Source: Halocafeteria seosinensis (Eukaryota > Sar > Bigyra > Bicosoecida). Taken from it: DNA of 64,000 nt. The translations under genes and the position numbers were made by a program. A model generated the notes under the pieces. The model made no database searches. It saw only the letters and a list, made by a program, of their open reading frames with translations, and was not told the DNA's origin. Of the stretch, positions 12,283 through 23,272 are shown one piece after another. Location of the stretch: NCBI GenBank assembly GCA_001687465.1, contig LVLI01000063.1:39931-103930 (forward strand), given 5' to 3'. The first letter of the stretch is position 1. The number at the start of each line of letters is the position of its first letter.

Positions 12283-12633
12283 TATGCTGAAATTCGAGCC
12301 GTGTAATACAAGCAACGAAATACTTAACCTTTTTTCTCCTCCTTTAAAACAAAAGTGAACCTTTTACACTACTGGTGTTCCTTGCGGAGAAAAAAATATC
12401 AACAATCGGATTTGATTCCTGAGAGTAACAAGATCGAACCCTCACAGGAGAAATCTTTTGCAAGGGGGTGGAAAACATGCCGTTCTCCGTTGATTACTAC
12501 TGTCGTAAGCAACACAGCCACACTTTAAATGACATTCACGCATCCCAAATCTAACAACAGCTCAATGCGCGATAGACACTGAGCTTCTATACTATTGAAC
12601 TACCGGATCCCATTGAAACTACACAAGCCTAAT
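12283..12633. other. Intergenic, SDR copy 2 promoter side
   Basis: Promoter region of SDR copy 2 and 3' flank of the nucleotidase gene. Nothing further is recognised. Confidence 0.5.
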
Positions 12634-13874
12634 TTAAATTCCATGTGTATAAAGATTTAAGTCACTTCTTCTTCCGTGGGCAATATTCCAAATCAGCCCC
12701 AAGGCGGGGGCCATATTGCCATCGTTTAGAATTATGAGATCATATTTGTGTGAGAACTGTCGAAGCAGCTGATCGCTTTCTTGATTTAAGAATCCGATCC
12801 TTAACACCATGTCGTGATCCTCGTCTGATCCATTAGAAAATACGAAAAGGTTACGCCAACCCCTATCGCATTTCATTTGTCTATGAACATACCTCTAGCC
12901 ATATCGACATCGCCCATTCCATCGCCCAGCAGAATGACATGCTGTCGTTCTCTCAGCCTGTTGTAATATGAAGTGTACTTTATATGCCTATCATCTTTGT
13001 TGAACATGTGTATCAGGGGATCGCTAAAACCTGTTTTCGACATACGTTTGAAACGTGGTGGTCTATCATTAAGGTGGTTAACAAGTTGATATCAACTGAG
13101 AGCTTACCTGCCAGTCCACCGTTTCGGTCGAACAACATCCAGTTAGATATTATATGCGTCTGATGGCCAAGTGCGCCATACTTTTGCTTTATAACTTCCG
13201 ACAACAGGTTGCCGATCCCAGCACTAAAAATTAAGAACGGTATTTGATAGCGCTCTACCATATCAAAGAGCGTCGCAGCACCCGGTCGTAACTGGATGTT
13301 CGCTCCCTTGACTGCTTGGTGAACGTCATGACGATGAAAAGACTCCTTAAGCAACATTTCATGGTTTCCTTGGTACCTGCATGCATTATCCTTATCTTCA
13401 GTACACACACCTGAGTACTTCGAACATTACTCACCATTTTTCCATGAGAGGTACCTTCTCGTCAATGGTATAGTCCGGGGAAGTCTCAATGGGGAAGTAC
13501 GTATCAAAGAGTTTTTTCACTCCATTATGGTATCTTTGTGAGAGTTTGGGGAACTTCTCTATAACGCCGTGGCATGATTCTCCTCGCTCGCCATCAGGAC
13601 CATGAAATGCCGTGAGGGTTCTATCAAAATCAGCTATGATTTGGAGTTTCTCCAATCCTCCAGCATGAAGTTTTTCCCTTTTCTCCTTGTACTCTTCCGG
13701 ACGTGGAATCACCACACGGGGATATTCTAAATCTGCTATAGCTCGTTTGATGTGCTCTTTACGGGGAATGCCTTCTGGAGTGAATTTGTTCCTGAAGTGG
13801 TGTCGCAAGATCGTGAGAGCTCCCAGGGCAGAGCTAATCACTGCAAACGCCCCAGCATCGAAACCCGTATCCAT
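12634..13874 (-). CDS. NT5C3: Pyrimidine 5'-nucleotidase (cytosolic 5'-nucleotidase III type)
   Basis: HAD-superfamily phosphatase dephosphorylating pyrimidine nucleoside monophosphates. Exons 13874-13435, 13376-13108, 13030-12893 and 12824-12634. The nucleophile motif is IIADFDRTLT (first Asp attacks phosphate, second is the acid/base). FLIFSAGIGNLL is HAD motif II, and ILLGDGMGDVDMAR supplies the metal-binding acidic residues. Family landmarks LMEKWYQGNHEML, GLAGFSDPLIHMFNKDD and LRIGFLNQESDQLL are restored by the splices. The N-terminus has a hydrophobic stretch GAFAVISSALGALTIL, about 65 residues longer than the human core; this could be a membrane anchor or targeting region. Confidence 0.92.
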
Positions 13875-14303
13875 TCTTGTCTATTGTATACACCACAAAG
13901 GAGAATAAAAAATAAACAAGTTACTCCTACGTGTCGATATAGACTCGTTAACGCAACTTGACGGTGGTTCATGTGTGAAGGTGTGCATTTACGTGAACTT
14001 CGTGTCCCAGAGGTTACCAGGTTGCCAGGAATCACGTGCTCTGCGATTCGCATACTGCTGACGGCCCGGGTCAACGACCTACTAGTACTAACGGAAGCTA
14101 ATGCAGCTGCTCCCATCTATTATTGCCCTGTTTACACACAAGAAGCAGCGGTAGATGAAAACTACTCTTCCAAAGGAGGGTGAGACAGTGCACGATGCGG
14201 ACAAAGGGAAACACTCTTCAAGATCAAAATCCTAGGAAGCAGCATTCTGCCGCTTCCAAGCATATTTTGGACATACCCGAGTCAATTGTAGAAGTCTACG
14301 ACT
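13875..14303. other. Intergenic between nucleotidase 5' end and Maf 3' end
   Basis: Open frames here are short and not supported by motifs or splice sites. It holds the nucleotidase promoter. Confidence 0.5.
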
Positions 14304-15262
14304 TCAGGGACTCGAAAGCATCTTATGGACCTCTTCATGCTCAGTCACGAGCTGTTTCAGTCTTCGCGTAAATGAGTATAAAGGAAATCCGACGACATTG
14401 TAATAGCACCCCTCGATTCGTTTCACCAAAACAGAAGCGCGACCTGCAATAGTGTTCCATTAGAAATGGCCAGTTGAACAAATAGCTATTGTCTACTGAA
14501 GCCGAACCTTGGTACCCATAACCTCCGGCCTTATCATACGGTTCCCCAGTGTCCACGTATGCTGCAGCATAATACTCATTTGAACGAAGAGCAAGCCATT
14601 AACCAAAGAGCAAGTCCTGACAGCCTACCTTCAATTTCTCTCTGCTCGAGGTCGCCAAAGACTACCGTTGTATGTTCCGCAAAGGTGGAGACGATAGGTT
14701 CTGCTTGTAATTCATCTGTCTGTTTTGGTACTAATAAGCAGACCCCTGAAACTACATAGTGCTCAGACCCAGAAAGGTTTTGTATCATCTCCCGGGCATG
14801 ATTTCTGTCCTCAGGCTTCTCGAGTATGGTATTATTGTGCACCTGTGGAATGTGGAAGTAGGCGAACAACTGCGAGATGGGATTCTTATATCAGCGCTGG
14901 CAAAATTTACTTACGACCACAGTATCGCACCCGATAATCAGGTCAGCTGAATTCTTATTACGTAGTGTTTCATAGACGCTTAAAGCTTTCTGTCTGGCGT
15001 TCTCGATAACATAGTCAGCCTGTCCACTCGAAAGGGAAAGAACGAAGCACATAGATGGATTCAGTCAAAGCAGCCCATTAATATTTCCGACACGTACGGG
15101 TGTGGCGAATCTCGATTTGTCCAGTGTTTCTTCAAATTGCGACGGCTGTATCACAAGGTTCGCCAGTCCAGCGTTCTGTTCCAAGATTTCTTTCCTCCGG
15201 GGACTCTTACTCGCTAAGACTACGACCCGTCTGCTCAGCGCTGGGAGAATATCTAATGCCAT
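14304..15262 (-). CDS. Maf-like nucleoside triphosphate pyrophosphatase
   Basis: House-cleaning pyrophosphatase that hydrolyses non-canonical or m7G/pyrimidine nucleoside triphosphates (Maf/YhdE family; eukaryotic ASMTL N-domain). Five exons: 15262-15098, 15019-14915, 14842-14629, 14561-14508 and 14443-14304. Motifs appear in order: VVVLASKSPRRKEIL, QFEETLDKS, PADYVIENARQKA, IIGCDTVV, ILEKPEDRNHA, SGVCLL, AYVDTGEPYDKAGGYGYQG and IEGCYYNVVGFPL. The last exon must be entered at the GTCGCG acceptor (phase 1) to read RASVLVKRIEG. All catalytic signatures are intact. It is divergent from the LRR gene at 15635. Confidence 0.93.
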
Positions 15263-15634
15263 CTTTCGTCTCGTTTTCTTGTATCAGCCTTCATTTATAG
15301 CCAGGGAAACAATCCATTCAATTTAATTGTCGCCACCTTCACAAGTCATGTCTCCCAAAAAAGCGCGCCATACCAGCACACCGTGTTCATGCACCCTACA
15401 CAGTGTCAGGTTTGATAAGGTATACTCACTCAGTGGAACGATTTGATACGCTTTTGAGCTCCTACTGGTCCCTGATCATTGCACAGAGAGAGAACCTGTT
15501 CATCATCTTGTAACGCACATTTTCGAAGTTGAAGTTTGCCCTTCATGGGGTTTGTATTGGAGATATACACAGCCTTTTAGCGGATACGTCGATCATTTTC
15601 CACTCAACATAGAATATAGAAGGTACCTGTAGCC
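15263..15634. promoter_or_regulatory. Divergent promoter between Maf and LRR genes
   Basis: Only 372 bases separate two head-to-head start codons. It contains CGAAGTTGAAGTTT (15524-15537), an example of a motif that recurs upstream of other genes in the window. A shared bidirectional promoter is inferred. Confidence 0.4.
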
Positions 15635-17290
15635 ATGCCGAAGAAAAAAGGAGGAAAGAAAGGGGGCAAAGAGAAAGCCCCTGCTGAGCCACCCCTTCCA
15701 GTAAGTGCGAAATGGGGATTCCGAGGATGGATCAAGTAATACCAGGTTTAATTTTTCGCTTTGCCGCAGCGAGATTTCACGACGGCGCCTCCGTTAGACG
15801 GATGCAATGGAAATGTCGCCGTGGAACACTTACAACAGAACCGTAAAATACATCGGGTTCAGTCGGTACGTTGGACGGACGATGATCAGCGACGAACGTT
15901 GGAACCAGGGTTGTAATTGCTTGTGCAGGAAGTCGCTGAATTTGCTATTTCCAAAGCCCGCGACGCTGGCATCAGGTCTGTCGCAATTGATGGCCTATCG
16001 TTACACGAGCTGCCGGAAACCATCCATGAACTGGCATACCTACAAGAGCTGAACGCAAGCGAGAATTTATTGACAAACGGTACGAACTGATGCTTATCGC
16101 AGTGCATGCTCCATTCGATTTTGCACGGAAATATACTAAGATGCAGAGGTGTTCGTTACGCTGGAAAGCTTTCCGACGCTACGAGCTCTTAATCTGAACA
16201 AGAATTTCCTGTCAGGGGTGCTACCGGAACAAGTAGGGGCACTTACTGAGCTGCGGGAACTTGAGATGGACGGTAAGTATAGCATTGTTAACAACGGAAA
16301 TCAAACATGTTTGTTCAATTAATTGTTTTTGCAGATAACGTCATAGATGAATTGCCACCTGAAGGGGCACTCCTGAACAACTTGAGCGTCCTCACAGTAC
16401 GAAACAATAGACTTAAGACGCTCAGTGAAACGTGTTGCATGAGTTGGGAAAATCTGGTGCATCTGGACCTACGAAAAAATTTACTGGAAGAATTACCGGA
16501 AGAAATCGGATCCATGATTTCTTTGGAAAAGCTATGGCTGGATCAAAACCAATTATCCACACTTCCCGCTAAAATAGGTCGATTAAAGAGTCTTCGAGTA
16601 TTGAGTGTTTCTGAAAATTCACTCGCCTCTGTACCCTCGGAATTAAAGGAATGCAAGGCGCTTACAACCATAAACTTCTCGCAAAACAAGCTTACTGAGC
16701 TGCCAGAAGATCTCTTTGAAACGTTAGAGAATTTAGAAGAATTCCTTATGCACGACAATAAGGTGAGAGAAATCCCTGGCACAATATCCCAATGCACGGG
16801 CTTGCAGATACTGTCGCTTGCCAACAATGCGTTAACGAACTTACCTGAAGGGATGGGGAAGTGCGCAGAAATTCGAGAAGTGTACCTCCAGAATAATGCG
16901 AAGGTAAAGCATCTACTGAATGTGTCATTTGGGTTCTAGTTTGTACTCAATTATGTTGAAGTTACAGCTTGGAACACTACCTGAGTCCATCACGGCGTGG
17001 AAAAAACTAAAGCTGTTGACGACTAAAGGATGCAAACTTAAGTCGTTGCCAGAGTAAGTACCGACCACTCCGGAGCAGTAGTAGTTTCCGGAGTAAAATC
17101 GCTACTCCTAAGTGTTTGCAGAGAAATCCGAAACGAGTGGGAAGAATGTGAATACATTGACGTGAGCAGTAAGGGCAAGAAACCGTCCTGTAAACTGCCA
17201 GAGGAGGTTGTAGAGGGAATGGAAGAGAGATGCAAGATAGTGGGGTATGCATTAGCGAAGAAAAAAGGGAAAGGGAAAGGCAAAAAATAA
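15635..17290 (+). CDS. Leucine-rich-repeat protein with lysine-rich ends
   Basis: Cytosolic or nuclear LRR scaffold of unknown partner. Exon 1 (15635-15700) encodes MPKKKGGKKGGKEKAPAEPP. Later exons, after GTACGT, GTAAGT and similar donors, give about ten 22-24-residue repeats of the LxxLxLxxNxLxxLPxxI type (for example LEKLWLDQNQLSTLPAKIG, LTTINFSQNKLTELPEDL). The final exon ends GYALAKKKGKGKGKK. Repeats resemble the SHOC2/LRRC family of intracellular LRRs; no signal peptide, kinase, phosphatase or membrane segment is present. The stop codon lies inside the first copy of a 63-bp tandem duplication shared with the convergent bystin gene. Confidence 0.8.
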
Positions 17291-17405
17291 TACACAGTCA
17301 CATGGTCTCATTAGTTTAGAGTCTACGGCTAGACAGATAGTTGGGAAAGGCAAAAAAAATACACAGTCATATGGTCTCATTAGTTTAGAGTCTACGGCTA
17401 GACAG
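17273..17405. repeat. Tandem duplication (63-64 bp, two copies) at convergent gene ends
   Basis: 17273-17336 and 17343-17405 are near identical (GGGAAAGGCAAAAAA... to ...GGCTAGACAG), separated by 6 bases. Copy 1 includes the LRR stop codon; copy 2 includes the bystin stop codon (17398-17400). A one-base difference in the A run (AATAATA versus AAAATA) removes the LRR stop from copy 2. Confidence 0.9.
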
Positions 17406-19075
17406 TTTCAACTTGTTTCTTCTCTCCTCGGGAAGTGCTGTTAAAGAGTTCTCGTCTCACTTCCGGGGTAATTGCGTAATGGTAGTGAGTTTTCAAGAGA
17501 TCTTTCAACCGCTGCTTTTGTTCCCAAGTGATGTCCTGTTTATATCGCTGAGCAAAATTCAACAAACTCTGATGCCATATCACTGGTAACTTTCCTTCTG
17601 TTTCCGTAAATTTCATAAAATGTTCGACGACGGCGTCGACGACACGGTAAGGAAGCGTATACTTTTTGTTGATCAGTGCAGACATAAACAGACTCTGTGC
17701 CCCCGAGTAACGCATTTGAGCCAGCTTCAGTAGTGCAGCAGCAGAGTGTATCTGTGGGACAGACATCTTTAGCACAACAGAACTCACGATGTGAGCTTCC
17801 CTTAGGGTGCAGTCTCCCGACGAGCACAGCGGCAGTAGAATGCCTTTGTAGAACGCAGCCGGTTTATAACAGGCCTTCTTTAGAGCTCGATACAAATGAT
17901 AGTTCAACTTTTTCGTGGTAGCAATGTCGTCTCGAACTGCCGGTAACAAAATGTTGTTAAAAAACCGCTGCGCCCGGGCAGGGTCTAAATTTGAAGCAAA
18001 TATCCTTGTCGCAGCGTATACAGCGTGGGGAGACCACTCTTCCGGCCGCGTAAGGTACAAGAGCTCTTCCCAATTGGAAAGGCCTGGTAAGATCTTGAAC
18101 ACTTTAGGCAACTTGCCAGACTTGTAGCGCTTTAGGAAATCACCCACTTCCGAATATACTTTCACTAGTTTTGGATCCACTTTTGGCTCTGCGTCTTCTT
18201 CTGCTTCCACGACCTCGTCTCCTTCTTGTCTTTTCTGTTTCTCTGAAATTTTATTCATAACTATGTCTGCCAGTGATCGTCGAGGTCCGGCTTCCAAATT
18301 CATAAACCGGCGAAACAAAGCTTCATCTTCTGGATCCGCCTTAACCTCCACATATTCACCATCCAACTTCACAGCTGCAGTCAACAAAGGCATCAAAACA
18401 ATACTGACGTAGCACGACACAAACAAAAAGCACTCGTGGCTGTCAAGGAGAGCGTACGTACCACCACTTGGTATGTTGCTGTCATCGTCGTCGGATTCTT
18501 CGTCTTCATCATCCCCATCTTGAAGGGAGATCCGGTTCTGCTGGTTTCTGTCATTGAATCGTACCTGTTTGCGTTTCTTCCCACCTGATTGAAAGGCTGT
18601 TCCACTTGCTCCTGCAGCCCGTCCATCCTCTTCATCTATTTCAGCTTGTTGTGCGCGAGCTTCCCGAAACACTCGTTCACTAATTTTGTGCGGCAGGTAT
18701 TCATTTTCTTCTCCTCCTCCATTACTTAAGTCTACATCCTCATCCTCTTCATCACGCTGCTGGTGTCTTTTGTTTTTCTTCTCCAACCCGACGTTTTCAT
18801 CAGCATGTATCTGCATACAATATATAACCGCAAAGACATCCTCATCAAGGTGACACCACTCGAGTCCAAGGGGGAGAAACACCAAAGGTTTATGTTGCCC
18901 AAAGACGCCCAAAAAGCAAATTTCCAGCACACATATAGGAAATTCAATAAAATACCATACTAGCAATTGAAAATCTCCCGTAGATTATTCTAAATCCACT
19001 CTGAGGACTTACCTGCGTGATGAGAGGGTCTTGACGACGTGAGTCCCGACCGGGAGCCGGCTTGTGCTTTGGCAT
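17398..19075 (-). CDS. BYSL: Bystin, 40S ribosome-biogenesis factor
   Basis: Nucleolar protein (yeast Enp1) needed for 18S rRNA maturation and pre-40S export. Exon 1 (19075-19013) is MPKHKPAPGRDSRRQDPLITQ. Exon 2 runs 18810-18462, then an 87-nt in-frame, stop-free intron (18461-18375), then exon 3 from 18374 to the stop. Splicing joins NIPSGG to AVKLDGEYVEV. The acidic N-terminal third is followed by the conserved helical bystin domain: SGKLPKVFKILPGLSNWEEL, TRIFASNLDPARAQRFF, GILLPLCSSGDCTLREA, KKYTLPYRVVDAVVEHF and VIWHQSLLNFAQRYKQD. Close to full length relative to animal bystin. Confidence 0.95.
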
Positions 19076-19654
19076 TTCTACCCCTTTAAGACGCCCTACT
19101 GTCGTATAACCGTTGGATCCAATGAAGGTATTCAGCACTGTAGCAGTGAACAACTATCTGCTGCTCCATCAACTAAGATGCCGTATGCACGCCGGGCACT
19201 CGGCGAGCCACTCGCAGGTTGGCTTCAACTTCAACTTGAGTCAGCATTTGTCTTGTGCTTACAATACTGGTACAATGTACCACAATTGTGCCAGTTTTAC
19301 CAGTACAGAACAACACATAGCCCTCTTCTGAGCTTGTGGTCCATGTTTACCAGCAACACGGATTAAGTAGAACTTAAATTAAATTTGAAGCAGGCACACT
19401 TCCTCAAGGGATGGTACCCCTGGTAGCCTCCACCACCAACCAGCGATGGAACCACGATATGCTCGGATGAATCCAATCAAAAAACCACGAAAAGTCCAAA
19501 TATAACTGAAAAGAGCCGAATGAAAAAATCACAACTAACAATACCATACATACTTGCAATTGTACAACCGTAACGGTGCTGGCCGCTACTTGACATACAT
19601 TCTACCCAAGGTGGAGTATTAGAAATTTAGTGTTCATACTCACACACACATATG

Positions 19655-19860
19655 TGACAGATAGCCCATCGGCCGGGGAGTTGACCGCATCCTCTTAACG
19701 AGGAGCGGTATGCGCCCGTGTCAAGCAGCGACGGGCCCGCTGTTCATACTACTCTAGGCCGTAAGGAGCGAACCCTACCTGGAATCGCTCCAGGATCCTC
19801 ACGTTGCGGGACATCAACGTTATAGATAACACACACACACACACACATACATACATACAC
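19655..19860 (+). mobile_element. Possible tRNA-derived SINE or similar retroposon remnant
   Basis: TAGCCCATCGGCCGGGG resembles a Pol III box A, followed by a GC-rich, stem-rich segment (CATCCTCTTAACGAGGAG) and, near 19772-19790, CCTGGAATCGCTCCAGG, a perfect inverted repeat. The unit ends in (AC)n(ATAC)n at 19831-19859, the kind of simple tail seen on retroposons. Composition differs from the AT-rich flanks. No target-site duplication was identified. Confidence 0.25.
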
Positions 19861-20872
19861 TAGATACCCCAAAGGAAAGTGGTGAAGCAGCAGTGATCGT
19901 TGTCCAGTGGGGTACCATACTGTCGATACCAAAAATAAGGGCGAAAACATTTTTGCCATCTGTGTACAAGTACTATATAGACATGGAACGAGTTGTACCG
20001 GGTGAAAAAATACACGCTTTTTATTGTGCTCAAAGGTCTTTCCAAAATTCGCATTCGTTATCGAGATATGGGGTCTTGCCTGGCCACAAAACGTCGTTCA
20101 CAAAGCGCAAGCGGGTTTCTTCTTCAAGACGTGTTTGTGAAGTTCTGGCAACTGGTCGCTAAAATTGGAATTCCAGCGGCCTGTGGCAGTATTTACTAGC
20201 CATTTACGCCCATGCTCTGAACGAAAAACAGCTCCGTTTATCGATAATCCAGTACGATTCACTTGGGAGAAAAAAGAGCCAACTAAAAGTACACAGGAAT
20301 GGCAAATTCCTGTTTAGAGCGTCATGCGGGCGGCTCATCGGCTACCAATGAGGAGTTCGAGCTACATTTTCCTTCTGTTGTCAAAGCCTGCTGCTGTGTC
20401 AAAGCTGCGGGAGTCCTCACTTTCACTTTGCGATACACTGTTGGAATCAGAGTCAGTGTTCTCATCATCACCGCTGCTATCAGGAAGCGACTCGTCATCG
20501 GTATTGCATAGTAATTTTGCTCCTGTATCTCTTGCTGTGTGCCAGCTGCTGCACATGTGTGCTGCAGCCTGGTGGCGAGTGGTGCGTCGAGTATTCAAGT
20601 ATAGCTTCGTCGGATTTAGGTGAATTTTCTGCTTATGTGCCGTATTATTAGCTGTAGCTGAGTCTTACAATACCTATCTTTATGTCTAATGAAGAAGGAG
20701 TCCGGGAAATTGAGAAGGACTATAAGTTCTGAAGTTCTAAGAATCTGAACGCCTCTTGTGAAGCTTAACGTGGCCATATGTGAAAACTGAAATTGAGCGC
20801 CTTGGCTAGAGTGACAAATGTTTTCACAAATTCGGCTATATCTGGGATATTCACATTCTTGAATATATTTGG

Positions 20873-21039
20873 CCCTCCCTGTGAAACTTCATATTTGACT
20901 TTTTGGTCGTAAAAAACTCTAGATTTGCCTTTTCAAGTTAACTTTACGGTACTGTATACACCCTCCCTGTGAAACTTCATATTTGACTTTTTGGTCGTAA
21001 AAAACTCTGGATTTGCCTTTTCAAGTTAACTTTACGGTA
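20873..21039 (+). repeat. Direct repeat, two 79-bp copies
   Basis: 20873-20951 and 20961-21039 are identical except one base (CTCTAGA versus CTCTGGA), separated by 9 bases (period 88). The second copy ends about 30 bases before the ATG of the ADP-ribosyltransferase-like gene, so both copies could act as its promoter or be an insertion scar. Confidence 0.9.
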
Positions 21040-21070
21040 TACTCCTTTTCGATGCTTCAAATTGAGTTTT

Positions 21071-23272
21071 ATGAGGTTTCGTTGCCATATGCACAGGATC
21101 ATGACTTCGACATCGAAGAAGTCGGTTTTTTTCTACGCATCCGTGAATCCATCGGACCCTGAGACATGGGCGGTAGAGGAGCACGATGAAGAGGCAACAG
21201 AAGACTTTGAGACAAAAAGGGAATTGGACCCGGCCACAGTGAAAGAGCGTATCAAGACGATCCGCGCGCTGGTGGGGTATTATTCAGAGAACAAGCTTGA
21301 GGGGTACGAGGCGCATGTCCGGAAGATGAAATGGGAAAAGGCGAAAGACATGGAAACTGAAGCACGCGGACGAGAACAGCCACACCTCGTCTGGCCTGAG
21401 CTGTCCGATATGCTGTCTTGCAAGCTGCCATTGCCTCGTGTATGGTTGGGTTACTGCATCTCAGAGTTCGGATCTGGTGATATTCACCGGGGTGATGCCA
21501 TCTCGCTTTGCCAACATCTCAATAGTCTTCTTGGGCATGTATGGGCTGCATGCATGGCGATTGCGTTACACCCCCAATCGGCAGCGGCAGGTACAAGGCC
21601 GGCAACTGTTCCGTTACTCACGAAAGTCGTCGATCATTGGCGCGCAGACTTCGAATCCGGAGCACAGCGTGTGGCCCAGCCACAAGGTGGTCCCGCTGAG
21701 CTGTGTTCACATCCTTCGGGTCTCATTTGGAAGTCAACAACGCCAATTGACCCCGCTGAATGCCCAACATTCTTGGGCATCTGGACAGTCGGAAAAACTC
21801 GCGAGCCCGAGCGAGGTGGTAGGCTGGCCGAACAGATTGCGTCTGCGGTGCGGCATCTGATCTTCGCCTGGAAAGGAAAACCGACGCTGGTCCGCGTGCT
21901 GTATCTAGATGGTGCCGACTTCGATTTGGAGCGGGTGGACTCAGACGACGTATCTGGATGGAAAAATGAGATGGTAGACCAGATCGAGCCGTTGCTGAGT
22001 ACATGGGGATTCGAGCGGAGTGGCACGTGGACCTGGAAGCCTCCGACTCGTAGAGCAGAGTACCAGCACCCAGAAGAGCGACGCGAAGCAACACTATTGG
22101 CCCTAACATGGTCATCCGCGACTTTCGAGGCGACACTGAAAGCCGTCCGCCAAGCTCTTCCTAGTGTACACTTGTCCTGTAGTGAGCCGAAGACCGCGAC
22201 CCTGTTCAGCAACAGCACAAGTCAGGTCCGTGCGCTCCTCCAACGCGCGGGACTCGAGTGCCCCGATTGGCAGGTCGAAGGTATTATCCGGTTTTCGGCC
22301 ATCCCCCATCGTGGCCAGAATATCGAGCAGGTTATTGCTTCCGAGATAATTCCAGGGGTTTGTCAGGACGTACGTCAGCGAATGGACGACGATGGCATGA
22401 CCTTGGCCGACGCTCTCGCTGTCGATGGCACGGTGACGCAGGAGGTCCGGAACGAACTGCTTGCACTGCTACACGATGGCGAGCCATGCATTGTTCACGC
22501 CCCGGCGACGTACTGGCTGCGGCTCATCTTAATGCGACGTCTCCGAGGTCGGCAGGTGCCAGACTGGACAAACGACGTGGGGGACGAATGGGGGGATATG
22601 AACTTTAGTGTGGGCAAAAAGAACAAGCGTGTCCCATGTCAAGGGGTTTGGTGTCATTACGCCGGAGAGCGAATGGATAACGAAGGCGAACGTGATCATG
22701 AGCTGCAATCGATACTCGCGGCGAAAGAGGTAGAGATTGGAAACGCAGATCACGTGTTCGTGTACCACGGTACTATGGCTAAGCACGTACCCTCTGTTCT
22801 CCGCACAGTCCATATTGACGAGAATAGAGAATGGTGGGATTTCGGGCGTGGCTTCTACACCAATTATGACTCTGAGGCGGCCGCGCAGTGGGCTTATAGC
22901 GGATCTACTGTTGGAGGAGGGATCCCTGCAGTGATGGGTTTCGCCATTCCACGAGAAGAGTGGGACCGTTTCGATAGGCTGGACTTCAGCCTGGAGCCGC
23001 ACAGACGCGACTGGTTCAACACGGTGAGTGACTGTCGCGATTCTTGCCCTCCCGAGTATCTGAAGAGCTACGACGTCGTCGAAGGGCCGATGTGGGGCAA
23101 TCCAGATTCTTCGGAGGACGCCGCACCTCGAGTTTCGCACCAGGTGGCCTTCAGGGTGGCACGGGTCCTAAACACGGCACAAAAGTTCTTCGTTCTGCTC
23201 GATAGGGAAAGCAACGACATAAAGCAAAAAAGTGGTCAAGTGAAATTTAATGTGTATTGTCCATCGCAATGA
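21071..23272 (+). CDS. Large protein with C-terminal DUF3990-like ADP-ribosyltransferase domain
   Basis: Single exon of about 733 codons. The N-terminal 500 residues are not recognised. The last 200 carry the hallmarks of the DUF3990 group of ADP-ribosyltransferase folds: VFVYHGTMAKHV (His in the first strand), WDFGRGFYTNYDSEAAAQWA (second motif) and YDVVEGPMWGN (third, replacing the usual Glu motif). Base composition is visibly GC-richer than neighbouring genes, there are no introns, and both flanks are repeat-bearing. This suggests horizontal acquisition or a mobile cargo gene. Target, substrate and activity are unknown. An alternative ATG at 21101 (MTSTSKKS) is possible. Confidence 0.7.
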   Translation: MRFRCHMHRIMTSTSKKSVFFYASVNPSDPETWAVEEHDEEATEDFETKRELDPATVKERIKTIRALVGYYSENKLEGYEAHVRKMKWEKAKDMETEARGREQPHLVWPELSDMLSCKLPLPRVWLGYCISEFGSGDIHRGDAISLCQHLNSLLGHVWAACMAIALHPQSAAAGTRPATVPLLTKVVDHWRADFESGAQRVAQPQGGPAELCSHPSGLIWKSTTPIDPAECPTFLGIWTVGKTREPERGGRLAEQIASAVRHLIFAWKGKPTLVRVLYLDGADFDLERVDSDDVSGWKNEMVDQIEPLLSTWGFERSGTWTWKPPTRRAEYQHPEERREATLLALTWSSATFEATLKAVRQALPSVHLSCSEPKTATLFSNSTSQVRALLQRAGLECPDWQVEGIIRFSAIPHRGQNIEQVIASEIIPGVCQDVRQRMDDDGMTLADALAVDGTVTQEVRNELLALLHDGEPCIVHAPATYWLRLILMRRLRGRQVPDWTNDVGDEWGDMNFSVGKKNKRVPCQGVWCHYAGERMDNEGERDHELQSILAAKEVEIGNADHVFVYHGTMAKHVPSVLRTVHIDENREWWDFGRGFYTNYDSEAAAQWAYSGSTVGGGIPAVMGFAIPREEWDRFDRLDFSLEPHRRDWFNTVSDCRDSCPPEYLKSYDVVEGPMWGNPDSSEDAAPRVSHQVAFRVARVLNTAQKFFVLLDRESNDIKQKSGQVKFNVYCPSQ

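Larger units (their letters stand above)
19076..21070. other. Gene-poor 2-kb stretch with retroposon-like and repeat sequences
   Basis: No supported gene. The part next to bystin carries TTGGCTTCAACTTCAACTTG (about 19219-19238), a candidate promoter motif. Then follow a possible tRNA-related retroposon (19655-19860), short uninformative frames, and a minus-strand acidic low-complexity frame at 20362-20598 (serine/aspartate-rich). A direct repeat precedes the next gene. Confidence 0.5.
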
